From positions 1 through 64,000 of the forward strand of contig MHBL01000433.1 in the NCBI GenBank assembly GCA_001803235.1: DNA of 64,000 bases, read 5' to 3'. Made by a program: the position numbers and the translations under genes. The notes below the pieces were generated by a model. It ran no database searches and was not told the origin of the DNA. It saw only the letters and a list, made by a program, of their open reading frames with translations. Positions 31,792 to 40,767 of the stretch are shown here, in pieces. Source of the DNA: Lentisphaerae bacterium RIFOXYA12_64_32. Its GTDB lineage: Bacteria > Verrucomicrobiota > Lentisphaeria > Oligosphaerales > YB12-FULL-65-16. Position 1 is the stretch's first letter. Each line of letters starts with the position of its first letter.

Positions 31792-34773
31792 TCAGGGCTT
31801 CAGTGCCGAGACGGGTGTGGCGTCGCCGGCCAGAGCCGCGAGCAGGCCGTCGAGTCGCGTGTCGGCGCCGGCGTTCTGGGCCTTGGCCAGCGCCTGGAGC
31901 GCCGCCTCGTTCACCGGATCGACCAGTTCGACGACCCGCCACAGCAGGAGCTGGCGGGGGCCGGGCTTGGTCTTCCTGATGACGGACTGCACGAAGTCGA
32001 CGTAGTCCCTGCCGGCGTCAGGCAGGTCCAGGCGGGGGATCTCCTGGTTCCGCTCCAGCTTGGCTTGGAGGAGGAGTGCGTCAGCGTTCCCCGGATCGGC
32101 GACCAAGGCGAATCGCAGCAGGTTCAGTCCACGCTTCTCGGCCGGATCATGACTGAGGAGCGACCCGGCTACGACGACCGCGCCGCCCGCCAGTCTGGCG
32201 CCGATACTTGACCCCTTCGCGGCAGTGGTGCGGGCGCGCGACGTCGTGCCGCTGCGGTTCGCAACCGTGGCCGCATCGGCGATGACGGCCGTGCTGCCTG
32301 ACAGTGAGCCGGGATGTTCCGTGCCGATGGTGTGGAACGTGGACGGGGAACTCTGGTTGCGGAAACAGGCGTTCAGCCAGGCAGCGCTGCGGACGCTGCT
32401 CGACACGCGCACTTCGTCGATCCGGCCGGCGAACCCGTGCTCGCCATTGCGCTCGCCGATGGTGACGACCAGGTCGTTCGTCGTGGCGGTCCAGGTGCCC
32501 TCCACGTCCTGGACATTGACGCCGTCCACGTACAGGCCGATCCGGCTGGTCGTGATTGTGGCGGCGACAAAGTGCCAGTCGCCGTCCCGCAGGTCCGGGC
32601 CGGTGCTGCCGCCCGTGTCGATCTTCGACGTGCCGCGCACGCCCATGCGCAGCCGCCCGGCGGTGAGGATCAAGTCCCAGCCGGTGTAGCCGGCGTACTT
32701 GCCGATGATCGCGTTGTAGGTGGCCGCGCCCTCGGGCTTGATCCAGGCCGAGAGCGTGAACTGCTGCGTGAAGTCGAAGTTGCTCTCCGTGGCAACCTCC
32801 ACGACGTCGTCCTCGCCGTCGAACCCATCGGCGCCGCCGACCTTGCCGGCAACGCCCTGAGTCACGCCGTTCTCGGGCGCGCCCGTGTTCCCATTGCCGG
32901 TGGAGTCGGCGTGACTGCCCGACGCCTCGCCCATGTGCAACACCACGACGTAGTTGCCGTCCCACACGCCGGACGCGTTCGCCATGCCGCCGCAGGCGGG
33001 GTTCCCGTAGTGCATGTCGAGGACCGTGTCGGACGACGCGTGCAGCGTCGTCACCCGCACCCACGCCTGCAGCGCGCCGGTTGTCTTGTCGTAACGTTCG
33101 ACCTCGCAATCCAGGATCGCCGTCTTCCCATGCAGGGTGAAGACGATGTCGCCGCCGTCCGCCTGCGCCTTGGCCCTCAGGCCGGGGTCCGTCACGCTGA
33201 CCAGGACCGGGAAGTCGGTCAAATCCGCCTCGACCGCGCCCGCGGCGATGGTCACCGTTCTTGTGTACTTCCATCTGCCACTGAGGCGCGCCGCCCGGGA
33301 TGGTTTCGCCACTGGCGCGATGGGTTCACTGCGGTCCGCTGGAGTTGGCGCGCGACGGACAGCCGCCGCTCGCTCGCCGCCGTCCGCCGATGGTGGCGGT
33401 TTCGGCATGGGGGGTGGTTCCGGCATGGGGCCGGCCTTGGCAGCCGCCTGCGCTCTGCCGATCGCTTCCTTGACCTCACGCAGACGCACGTACACGGCGT
33501 CCGGCGTCTGGTCGCCGTGCTCGTCCCGGAAGGCCTCAAGCAGTCGCAGTTGCTCGTCCAGGCTCTGGAGGCCTTTCAGCCGCGCTTCGAGTTGGCGCCA
33601 CGCGGTCTCGGCCTGGGCTTGCGGCGATGGCGTGGCAGCCGGGACCGCTTTCGGTGCGGCGGCGCGACGATCCGCAGCCACGGCGGTCACGGGTTCGGGT
33701 GGGGCCTCGGGCACAGACGCGCCGGGATGCAGCCGTCGCCAGAGAAGGAACCCGGGCGCAATGGCGCTCGCGATGATGATGCCGACCACGAGCGCACGGG
33801 TGCCCGCGGACGCCGGCTTGGGCGCCCCGTGCCTTCCCGCCTTGTCCCGCTCCAGTGGGCTGGACAGCGACGCCGCGACCTCCGGCGTCAGGTGCAGCTT
33901 CTTCACTTCCTTCTTCTTGCTCGTGCCGCCGCTGAGGAACCCCTTGAGCCGGCCGGCGACCTCCGCCCAGCTCCCGGGCCGGGCGTCCGGCGACTTCTGC
34001 AAGAGGCAGCCGACGTAGTCCGAGACCGCTGCGGGGACCGCGGGGTTCCGCTCCCGCACCGGTTGTGCCGGCTCGGACAACTGTCGGGCCATGACCGTCT
34101 CCGGGTCGTTGCCCGGGAAGGGCGGCTGGCCGCAGAGCATGTGGTACAGGGTGGCCCCGAACGAGTAGATGTCCGCACGGCAGTCCCCGGCGACGTGTGT
34201 TCCCCGGATGACCTCCGGCGCGCCGTAGAGCGGGGTGAGCATGGCGCCTTTGCCGGCGAACTCGTGCCCGGCGACTTTGGCCAGACCGAAGTCGGCCAGC
34301 TTCGTCATGCCGGCCGAGCTGATCATGATGTTTTCGGGCTTGATGTCGCCGTGGGTCAGGGCCCTGGCCTGCCACCCGTACTGCAGCGCCTGCGCCACGT
34401 CGAGCCCGACGCTCAAGGCCCGGGTTACCTCCATAACCCGCTCGCGGGCAAGGCATTGCTCCAGACTCTCGCCCTCGACGTACTCCATGGAGAGGAAATA
34501 GATGTCGTCCTCGGACACCCCGGCGTCATGGACCTGGATGATGTTCGGGTGGGACAGCGCGGCAGCGGCACGCGCCTCGTTGAAGAAGCGGCAGACGTAT
34601 TCCTCGTCACTGGCGAGCGCGGGCGCGAGGACCTTGAGCGCAACCGGACGCATCAGATTCATCTGCGTGGCCAGGTAGACCACGGCCATATTGCCGCGGC
34701 CCAGCTCACGCTCGATGCGGTAGCCGGCGACCAGCGACCCGGGAGTCAGCCCTGCTTCCCCTTGAGATCCCAT
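31792..34773 (-). CDS. Transmembrane Ser/Thr protein kinase with DUF2341 and LamG-type exterior
   Basis: A 993-residue protein. Residues about 18-285 are a Hanks-type kinase: glycine loop LGRGNMAVVY, ATP-binding Lys in VALKVL, catalytic loop HGDIKPEN (Arg of HRD replaced by Gly) and intact DFG in LADFGLAK. A basic juxtamembrane stretch precedes one TM helix (about 327-346, LVVGIIIASAIAPGFLL). Outside are a Pro/Ala-rich linker, a DUF2341 domain (TDFPVLVSVTDP, DMHYGNP) and a LamG/concanavalin-like domain (FTLSAWIKPEG, then LYVDGVNVQD). A C-terminal TPR-like helical tail closes the protein. It may sense glycans or peptides outside and signal inside. It is cotranscribed with the small secreted gene 19 nt upstream. 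Confidence 0.85.
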   Translation of the reverse strand: MGSQGEAGLTPGSLVAGYRIERELGRGNMAVVYLATQMNLMRPVALKVLAPALASDEEYVCRFFNEARAAAALSHPNIIQVHDAGVSEDDIYFLSMEYVEGESLEQCLARERVMEVTRALSVGLDVAQALQYGWQARALTHGDIKPENIMISSAGMTKLADFGLAKVAGHEFAGKGAMLTPLYGAPEVIRGTHVAGDCRADIYSFGATLYHMLCGQPPFPGNDPETVMARQLSEPAQPVRERNPAVPAAVSDYVGCLLQKSPDARPGSWAEVAGRLKGFLSGGTSKKKEVKKLHLTPEVAASLSSPLERDKAGRHGAPKPASAGTRALVVGIIIASAIAPGFLLWRRLHPGASVPEAPPEPVTAVAADRRAAAPKAVPAATPSPQAQAETAWRQLEARLKGLQSLDEQLRLLEAFRDEHGDQTPDAVYVRLREVKEAIGRAQAAAKAGPMPEPPPMPKPPPSADGGERAAAVRRAPTPADRSEPIAPVAKPSRAARLSGRWKYTRTVTIAAGAVEADLTDFPVLVSVTDPGLRAKAQADGGDIVFTLHGKTAILDCEVERYDKTTGALQAWVRVTTLHASSDTVLDMHYGNPACGGMANASGVWDGNYVVVLHMGEASGSHADSTGNGNTGAPENGVTQGVAGKVGGADGFDGEDDVVEVATESNFDFTQQFTLSAWIKPEGAATYNAIIGKYAGYTGWDLILTAGRLRMGVRGTSKIDTGGSTGPDLRDGDWHFVAATITTSRIGLYVDGVNVQDVEGTWTATTNDLVVTIGERNGEHGFAGRIDEVRVSSSVRSAAWLNACFRNQSSPSTFHTIGTEHPGSLSGSTAVIADAATVANRSGTTSRARTTAAKGSSIGARLAGGAVVVAGSLLSHDPAEKRGLNLLRFALVADPGNADALLLQAKLERNQEIPRLDLPDAGRDYVDFVQSVIRKTKPGPRQLLLWRVVELVDPVNEAALQALAKAQNAGADTRLDGLLAALAGDATPVSALKP

Positions 34774-34792
34774 GGTTTCTCCACGGCGGCGG

Positions 34793-35017
34793 TTACTTCC
34801 CCGCCTTCTCGATCATGCCCTGAATGGCCTTGTACCTGGAGTCGTCCTTGTCGGTCTCGATCTGGCCGAAGTAGGTCCTGGCCTTGTCCGGTTTGCCGTA
34901 GGCCGTCGAGTCGCGGGGTTGTTGCGGCGCATCCTCGTCCGCCGTGCGTGCGGGTCCAACAGACAGCACCAGCGACAGACACACGACGAGACCGCCGAAC
35001 ACGGTGGGACGTCTCAT
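34793..35017 (-). CDS. Small secreted protein upstream of the kinase
   Basis: A 74-residue protein with a clear signal peptide (MRRPTVFGGLVVCLSLVLSV, cleavage after ARTA). The mature part is acidic and charged (ADEDAPQQPRD, then KARTYFGQIETDKDDSRY). GGAAGGGGAAAACCC precedes ATG 35017, a good ribosome site. It ends 19 nt before the kinase start on the same strand, so the two probably form an operon. It could be a partner or ligand of the kinase exterior; that is inference. No family was recognised. Confidence 0.65.
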   Translation of the reverse strand: MRRPTVFGGLVVCLSLVLSVGPARTADEDAPQQPRDSTAYGKPDKARTYFGQIETDKDDSRYKAIQGMIEKAGK

Positions 35018-35408
35018 GGGTTTTCCCCTTCCTCCTGCTGCGGGGTGAGCGCCCGTCCTCGGAACCCATTCGCTCACCACTGGTTACAAAGATAGTCACC
35101 AGCGGGCGGATTTCCAGCCTGTTGCGGTTCGGGGCTACGGCAGACCGCAGGCATACCAGCCTGTCACCGAAGGCCAGGGACAGCCCGAGAGAGACGGCGC
35201 GACAATTGCCCGGCGGGGCGATTCAGGGTATATTCGGGATAACGGAGGACGGTAATTCAGCACTTTTGCGGATAGCGGGCGATTTTCGCCAGTTATGCAG
35301 ACACGGCTGAGCACGGACCCGGTGGCGACACGGCTGCGCAGGGGGGCTTTCTGGTCAAGACTCCCCGAAAACGACTTTTGTGCTGAACAATATTGTTCGG
35401 TCGGATAG

Positions 35409-35735
35409 ATGCATTTGGTCCTGACATGTATCACGATCGGCGTAGTAGGAGCCGCATTGCTCTGTGCGGTGTTCTGGCTACGGTATCTGTGGCTCAGACT
35501 ACTGCCGATTCCGCCATGCCCGGTGTGCGGTGGCACACGTTTTATCAAAGGCGAGGGCGGTCTGTGGCACGGTGAGGATCCGGCAACGGGAAGAGAGACG
35601 AGCGGCTCTTGGGCCGAGGCCTATTGCGTCGAGTGTAACTCATACCTGAAGCGGATATACGGGAGCCGATTCGTTCCCCCCGAGAATCCGCCCTGGGAAG
35701 TCGATGGTCACCCGGTCTGGAAAGCGCAAGGATAG
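35409..35735 (+). CDS. Small membrane protein with zinc-ribbon-like cysteines
   Basis: 108 residues. One N-terminal TM helix (LVLTCITIGVVGAALLCAVF) is followed by PPCPVCGGTRFIKG and later EAYCVECNSYLKR, giving two C-x2-C pairs that could bind zinc. The rest is polar. It begins a plus-strand run of small membrane or lipoprotein genes (35409-37879). The family was not recognised. The start follows TCGGATAG, which is not a strong ribosome site. Confidence 0.5.
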   Translation: MHLVLTCITIGVVGAALLCAVFWLRYLWLRLLPIPPCPVCGGTRFIKGEGGLWHGEDPATGRETSGSWAEAYCVECNSYLKRIYGSRFVPPENPPWEVDGHPVWKAQG

Positions 35736-35804
35736 ACCGAACAAGGCGGCCGTAGCGGACGGAGTACCGCCGCTAGGCCGTGACGTTCGTGTGGATGATC
35801 TGAG

Positions 35805-36209
35805 GTGACAGCAGTGGCCATGGCAATTGCCACGATCGTCGGGGGCCTGGCGGTCCTGTGGGTCGTTAGATCGTTCCGCAGGGCACCGACTCGACCAGAC
35901 CCCTGGGATTCCGAGGTCAGCCGTGACGAGCTTCAGGCGATGGACACGCCGGTTTGTGTCAAGTGCCTTACTCCCGTTGAGGACGCAAACCAGCACTACT
36001 GCCCCAAGTGCGGGAGTGTTACGGGAGAATTCACGCGCTACATACCATTCGTGAACATCCGCTTCAACTACTCAAGCCTGGACACGCTGTGGCGCAAGGT
36101 CCGTGCGAAGGAAACGCCACTTGCAGGCAGAGTAACCGCTGCCATCCTGATCATTGCGCTCCTGGCATGTGGCCTGGGGGTCCTGGCCGGGTGGCTGATT
36201 CTCTACTGA
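35805..36209 (+). CDS. Membrane protein with zinc-ribbon motif and two TM helices
   Basis: 134 residues: TM helix 1 (AMAIATIVGGLAVLWVV), a cytosolic or external zinc ribbon (VCVKCLTPVEDANQHYCPKC, two C-x2-C pairs), an amphipathic YIPFVNIRFNYSSLDTLW segment, and TM helix 2 (AAILIIALLACGLGVLAGWL). GTG at 35805 or ATG at 35820 may be the start. It lies in series with the previous CxxC membrane protein and may belong with it. Function is unknown. Confidence 0.55.
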   Translation: MTAVAMAIATIVGGLAVLWVVRSFRRAPTRPDPWDSEVSRDELQAMDTPVCVKCLTPVEDANQHYCPKCGSVTGEFTRYIPFVNIRFNYSSLDTLWRKVRAKETPLAGRVTAAILIIALLACGLGVLAGWLILY

Positions 36210-36288
36210 CAGGGCGATTGGGGCCGAGTGGCTTCTCCGGACGGAAATCCGCCGCAGAGTCCAGCGTTCGGGATGGAGATCGGCAGCG

Positions 36289-36735
36289 ATGTATCACTGG
36301 TACCTGTTGGTCAAGACAGATCGCGCCCGGACGCGTCGTACCGACGCGCACGCATCGCATTTCGTTGCGTGGGGAGGCCCAGACCCGATGGGCGACCTCA
36401 GTGCGGGCGAGAGATGGACGATGGCCGGCCTGGGGGCCGTCGAGGTCGTCCCCTTCATCGGTTGTCCCGCCGTTGGCCCGTTGCTGTCAGAGCGCGTGCC
36501 GCTCCCCGTCTGGTTCCTTGCGGGAGCCGCCCTGATGGCCTTCGTGTGCTGGCTGCTCAGAAACCAGGTCCCCCAGCTCCCGATCCATGCCGCCGCCGCG
36601 GCCCGGGACGAGGGGGGCGCAGCGAACGTCGGCAGGACCGCCCCCGCGTGTCTCACGCCCACCGAACCATCGCCGCCCACGGCGGCCCCCGCGAAGCGTG
36701 GAGATGCAGCCCCTGACGAAAGGTGCCGCCGATGA
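36289..36735 (+). CDS. Hypothetical membrane protein
   Basis: 148 residues with a central hydrophobic pair (AVEVVPFIGCPAVGPLL and VWFLAGAALMAFVCWLL) and a polar Ala/Pro-rich tail. Its stop overlaps the next start as ATGA (36732-36735), which supports it being a real gene. No family was recognised. A parallel frame beginning at 36228 looks like a shadow. Confidence 0.4.
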   Translation: MYHWYLLVKTDRARTRRTDAHASHFVAWGGPDPMGDLSAGERWTMAGLGAVEVVPFIGCPAVGPLLSERVPLPVWFLAGAALMAFVCWLLRNQVPQLPIHAAAAARDEGGAANVGRTAPACLTPTEPSPPTAAPAKRGDAAPDERCRR

Positions 36736-37100
36736 CGGATGAACGCCAGCGGCTCATGGCATGGCGACCCGGTGCGCCGGGCTATGCTCGGAATGACATC
36801 ATCCTCGCCGTGGGCCTGCAGTGTCGCGACCGGCGGTTCGGTGTGGCCGAGGCGCTTGCCTGGCTGGGCATCCCCGACAAGGCAACCGGCAATTCGGCCG
36901 GAGGGCACCTCGCTTACTACTTTGACGGCGATGCCGAGACGGTGGCCATGTTCGACGTGGCGGCCGGCAAGGTGGTTGACTTCGGCACCATGGCCAGGTT
37001 CCGGGACAACGCAGAACGAGCGGACAGACCGGGCGGCAAGCGGGTCTTCTTCAACATACTGGACGAGATGGAGTCATTCGACGAGTCGAAGTTCAGATGA
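36732..37100 (+). CDS. Hypothetical protein, 122 residues
   Basis: Starts MTDERQRLMAW within the ATGA overlap with the preceding gene and ends ESFDESKFR, overlapping the next open frame by 4 nt. The RDRRFGVAEALAWLGIPDKA and GHLAYYFDGDAETVAMFDV segments look like a compact alpha/beta domain. No signal peptide, and no family recognised. The overlaps argue for an operon with both neighbours. Confidence 0.55.
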   Translation: MTDERQRLMAWRPGAPGYARNDIILAVGLQCRDRRFGVAEALAWLGIPDKATGNSAGGHLAYYFDGDAETVAMFDVAAGKVVDFGTMARFRDNAERADRPGGKRVFFNILDEMESFDESKFR

Positions 37101-37168
37101 GCACGTCCAGCGTCGCCGGTGACTTGCGACGTTCTCTACCCACGAAATCTCAACCGGAGGAGGCATCC

Positions 37169-37879
37169 GTGAAGAAGACAGTCCTTACTCTCGTCGTGTT
37201 GGCGGTCGTGGCGGTCGGTGCGGGCTGCAGGACGTGCAAGAGCATTGACCCCACGGGCATACGGGGAACGCTGCCGCCAGCCTTGGGGGCGGCGTCGGCG
37301 GTTGGCGGCGAGGCGAGCGACAGGCAACCCGTCCAGCCCGACAGGATGCTCATCTGGAAAGCGTCGCTCGGCATCGAGGTCTGGAGCGTGGAGACGGCCG
37401 TTGCTGACGCGGTCGCCATGGCGGAACGTCAGGACGGCTATGCCGAGCGCAAGTCGGATTCGGGCGCCGGGTACGCGAGCCTGACGATACGCATCCCCGC
37501 CAAGGTGTTCAAGGACGCCGTCAGCGAGTTCGAGACACTCGGGACGGTCACGCGCCGGGATGTCGAGGGCCAGGACGTGACCGAGGAGTACATCGATGCC
37601 GATGCCCGGCTGAAGAACAAGATCGTGCTGCGGGACCGGCTCAAACAGCTTCTCGACAAGGCCACGGACGTCAAGGACATTCTGGCGATCGAGACGGAAC
37701 TGAACCGGGTGCAGGGGGACATCGACTCGCTGGAGGGCCGGATCAAGTCCCTGAAGGGGCAAGTGGACTACGCCACGGTGCAACTGGACCTGCGCCGCAA
37801 GCCGATTCTCGGACCGCTCGGTTACCTGTGCAAAGGGCTCTGGTGCGGGATCGAGAAGCTGTTCGTCTTGCGCGACTGA
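37169..37879 (+). CDS. DUF4349-type lipoprotein
   Basis: A 236-residue lipoprotein. The start is GTG 37169 because GGAGGAGG lies 6 nt upstream; the longer frame from 37097 would bury the signal peptide. The signal is VKKTVLTLVVLAVVAVGAGC with lipobox VGAGC. The mature part fits DUF4349: a SLGIEVWSVETAV strand, SLTIRIPAKVFKDAV, RDVEGQDVTEEYIDADARL, then a coiled coil (KDILAIETELNRVQGDIDSL) and a final VDYATVQLDL strand. In other bacteria such proteins sit in the envelope with unknown role. The usual C-terminal TM helix is replaced by a short LCKGLWCGIEKLFVL segment. Confidence 0.75.
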   Translation: MKKTVLTLVVLAVVAVGAGCRTCKSIDPTGIRGTLPPALGAASAVGGEASDRQPVQPDRMLIWKASLGIEVWSVETAVADAVAMAERQDGYAERKSDSGAGYASLTIRIPAKVFKDAVSEFETLGTVTRRDVEGQDVTEEYIDADARLKNKIVLRDRLKQLLDKATDVKDILAIETELNRVQGDIDSLEGRIKSLKGQVDYATVQLDLRRKPILGPLGYLCKGLWCGIEKLFVLRD

Positions 37880-37990
37880 ACCACCCCGCCTGTCCGCAAC
37901 GCCGACTCCAGAACCGGTGCAGGGCCAGACCTGCTTCGGTGAGCACGTCTGGACAATCCTCCTCCCCGGTTTGGAGGGGCGCAGCGCGCA

Positions 37991-38209
37991 GATGAACTTG
38001 CCAAAACAGGTCTGACCCGAATGCCCCCCAACTTAAGCCAAACGACGGAGACGGCGTGAACACGGGACTGTCAACGCCTCGGCAAGGTGGCACCCAGGCG
38101 GCCTCACCTGGGTGGCTTCCCGGAACATTTCAGATTTCCGCCAGGCCGGGAGACCTGGCGACCACCCTGGCAAGGCAGCCGCTTAAGTTGGGGGGCATTC
38201 GCTCTGACC
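37991..38209. repeat. Family J element, copy 1
   Basis: The left end GACCCGAATGCCCCCCAACT (with TTAAG) is inverted at the right as CTTAAGTTGGGGGGCATTCG then CTCTGACC. The left flank GATGAACTTGCCAAAACAGG is shared with the copy at 42033-42273. The element fills the gap between the DUF4349 gene and the convergent protease gene. Confidence 0.7.
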
Positions 38210-38217
38210 CTACGCGC

Positions 38218-40761
38218 TCATAGACCGCTCGGGACCGCGATGGGAACCTGGATCTTGGCTTGGACCTCGGAGTAGAGGTCGACCTTCACCCCCAGAGCGT
38301 GCAGCGAGACGATCAGGCTGTAGCGAATCTTGGCGTTCGACCTGCCCAAGGCAGGGCGGGTCTTCCACCAGCCGGTGGTCGGGAACACGGCAATGTGCTT
38401 CATGCTCAGGAGCTTCGCCGCCGGGCCTTCCCAGAAGTCAGAGTGCACCGACCCCTTGAAGACCATCGAACCCAACTTCCACTCGTCTATAGACCCCTTG
38501 ACCACCTCACGATGCTCTGCCTTCGCCTCGTCCTGCGCGTGCTGGTTGACCTGAGCCCTCAAGTCCTCAACCGGTTGACCCGGCGAACTGACTCTGAACC
38601 GTAGGCGGCAACCTGGATATCCGTACCTCGAAGCGGTTCGGTTGCCCGGGTTCGGGTCAATGAAGTACGAAAGCGTGACTCGCATTCGGACATCCTCACG
38701 CCCCGCGATCGTGCTGAGCACATCGTCGGGCCATGGCAACGTATAGACGTGGTACTCGTTGTAGTGCGCAGAGCGGCCGTCTTCGTCAGCGGCAAACGGC
38801 TGTAGTTCGGCTTGGGCAATCATGGTGACACGTTCACGGGCACACTCGACGGCGGCTTTATACCGCGGTATTCCGTACCCTACCGTCTTGAGCAGCCACT
38901 TCCGCCGCTCTTTGCCCGTCAACGCATTGCCATCCGCGTCAAACCTAGGAATGGACTCCTCCATCGCCGGCGTCCACTCGGCGGAATGAACCATCAACCC
39001 CCGCACTGTCTCCGGCCAAAGGTCCGGGTGCGATGCGAGTAGGTAACCCGCCATCTGCGACGCCAGCGCCGTTGCCGCACTCGTGCCGTCAAAGAGTTCG
39101 AAGAAGGTCTTGGGAAAGTCAGCGCTGGTCGAGAGAGGCAGCACCTCTGGGAAACACTGGACGCTCTGGTTCGGCCCGAGCGCGCCATTCCCGCCCTCAA
39201 GGACGATATCGGGTTTCGCGGGCCACTCGTCCTCCCATGCGAGCGACGTGCGATTGCTGGGTGCCATGCCGTACGCCGACGCGAGCGTACGGTATCCCTT
39301 GCGGTCCGGCAGCGCCCGCAGTCGATCCATCAGTGTGCAACTGCCAACGCAGAGCGCGTTCCACGCCTGTCCCGGGTTCTGCACCGGCGATTCGTGATTG
39401 GGGGCCGGGTACAGCGACCAGTCCTGTTTCGGGACATTGCCGACGCTGATGCAGAAGAGACGTCTGACCGCTCCGTTGGCGTCGGTCCCAGCGGCCAGGC
39501 GATCAATCTCCGCCGACCATGAACTCGGCCTGCCGACACTCCTGCCGTCCATGGTGCTTGCCATGCACCAGACACGGGTTCGTTGGGCGTCCGCTATCTC
39601 GGCCGTGGCAACGCCCTGGGCCGTGTAGGCTGCTGCTGCCTTCTCGTCCCGGTTCACTTCCGGCGGCGGTGGCACAATCTTCACGCCCTCGAGAATGTAC
39701 GGAACTGGGATCTGTTCGTTCTTGGCCAGAACGGTGGTCAGGTTCCCATAGGCCGCCATCCCCGCCATGGGGGTACCATGGCCCTGGTCGTCCCCGGTGT
39801 TCCATGTCGCCTTGATCGTGTGGTTGTCTGCGGCGGCGAGAACCGGAGAGAGTAAGGGGTGCCCACGGTTGACCCCGGTGTCCAGAACACAGACCGCAAG
39901 CTCGCCCGTCCCGAGCGGGCGCAGACGTCGCAGCGCATCCTCCTGCCACTTGGCCTGTTCCTCGGGCGTGAGATCCACGAAGAAGTCGGCGTAGTCTCCG
40001 ACTCGCCGGATCTCTGCCAGGCAGTTCATCAGGGCAAAGGACTGTCCGAACTGGCCAAAGCGCCCGCGCACATGGAGAATGGTGTGCTCGGGAAGCTTCT
40101 CGACCGCTTGGCCTACTTCAAACTTGCACCGCACCGCCTCGCCGCCAAACTGGCGCAGGATCCCCTGGCGGTCCTCCTCGCTGTCGCCCCGGCGCAACCA
40201 CACCTCGTACCAACCCTCATCCTCAGGCTGGGGACATGGGCTTACGTCCGTCCACAACTCGTCCAGAACGGCCGCGCGAAGCCGGCTGATGCTGTCCACA
40301 AGCTCCCGGCGTTTGGGTTCGGTGGATTGCGCGCTTTTCTGCTTGGTCAGGTACTGCTCGAAGATCCGCACAAACTCATCCAGCGCGCCGTCACGGATGA
40401 ACCACCGTTGAAGTTCGACCGTCTTCCCTGACACGTCCGCCGCGACAGAATGATTGAGCAGCACGAACTTCGGGACCACGTGGTCCGCCCACGCGTCCGT
40501 TTGCAGCGGAATGCCTGGCTGCCCCTCAATGGTGACGATGATCCCCTTGGAGCGGATCTCCGCCTCCCGGTCAGCCCAACTCGGCACGCGGGTCCGGTAC
40601 TCGTTCCGGATCAGCTCCGCTTCACGTCGGAGAGCCGCGCCATGCTGCCGCCGGTCTTGAGGGGGGATGACGACCGCCTCGATGCGCCTTCTTCTGGGCT
40701 GGAACTCACCGCGCTCATGCCAGCGGTCCCCCAGGCGCAGCAGCGGGTATTGGTTCGGCAT
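38218..40761 (-). CDS. ietS: Subtilisin-like serine protease of an IetAS-type defence pair
   Basis: An 847-residue S8 protease without a signal peptide. The catalytic triad is visible: Asp in AVCVLDTGVNRGHP (about 300), His in DDQGHGTPMAGMA (about 335), and Ser in LFDGTSAATALASQMAGY (about 595). A long N-terminal region (about 280 residues, opening MPNQYPLLRLGDRWHERGEF) and a C-terminal beta region flank the catalytic core. The gene follows an AAA ATPase by 6 nt on the same strand. This ATPase-subtilase pairing matches IetAS, first described as a plasmid toxin-antitoxin pair and later shown to give phage resistance. How protease activity is triggered is not known from the sequence. The gene symbol is used by analogy. 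Confidence 0.78.
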   Translation of the reverse strand: MPNQYPLLRLGDRWHERGEFQPRRRRIEAVVIPPQDRRQHGAALRREAELIRNEYRTRVPSWADREAEIRSKGIIVTIEGQPGIPLQTDAWADHVVPKFVLLNHSVAADVSGKTVELQRWFIRDGALDEFVRIFEQYLTKQKSAQSTEPKRRELVDSISRLRAAVLDELWTDVSPCPQPEDEGWYEVWLRRGDSEEDRQGILRQFGGEAVRCKFEVGQAVEKLPEHTILHVRGRFGQFGQSFALMNCLAEIRRVGDYADFFVDLTPEEQAKWQEDALRRLRPLGTGELAVCVLDTGVNRGHPLLSPVLAAADNHTIKATWNTGDDQGHGTPMAGMAAYGNLTTVLAKNEQIPVPYILEGVKIVPPPPEVNRDEKAAAAYTAQGVATAEIADAQRTRVWCMASTMDGRSVGRPSSWSAEIDRLAAGTDANGAVRRLFCISVGNVPKQDWSLYPAPNHESPVQNPGQAWNALCVGSCTLMDRLRALPDRKGYRTLASAYGMAPSNRTSLAWEDEWPAKPDIVLEGGNGALGPNQSVQCFPEVLPLSTSADFPKTFFELFDGTSAATALASQMAGYLLASHPDLWPETVRGLMVHSAEWTPAMEESIPRFDADGNALTGKERRKWLLKTVGYGIPRYKAAVECARERVTMIAQAELQPFAADEDGRSAHYNEYHVYTLPWPDDVLSTIAGREDVRMRVTLSYFIDPNPGNRTASRYGYPGCRLRFRVSSPGQPVEDLRAQVNQHAQDEAKAEHREVVKGSIDEWKLGSMVFKGSVHSDFWEGPAAKLLSMKHIAVFPTTGWWKTRPALGRSNAKIRYSLIVSLHALGVKVDLYSEVQAKIQVPIAVPSGL

Positions 40762-40767
40762 ACGGCG

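Noticed and set aside
32314..35310. A 998-codon plus-strand frame opposite the kinase
   Set aside because: Shadow frame; kinase motifs and TM helix are on the other strand.
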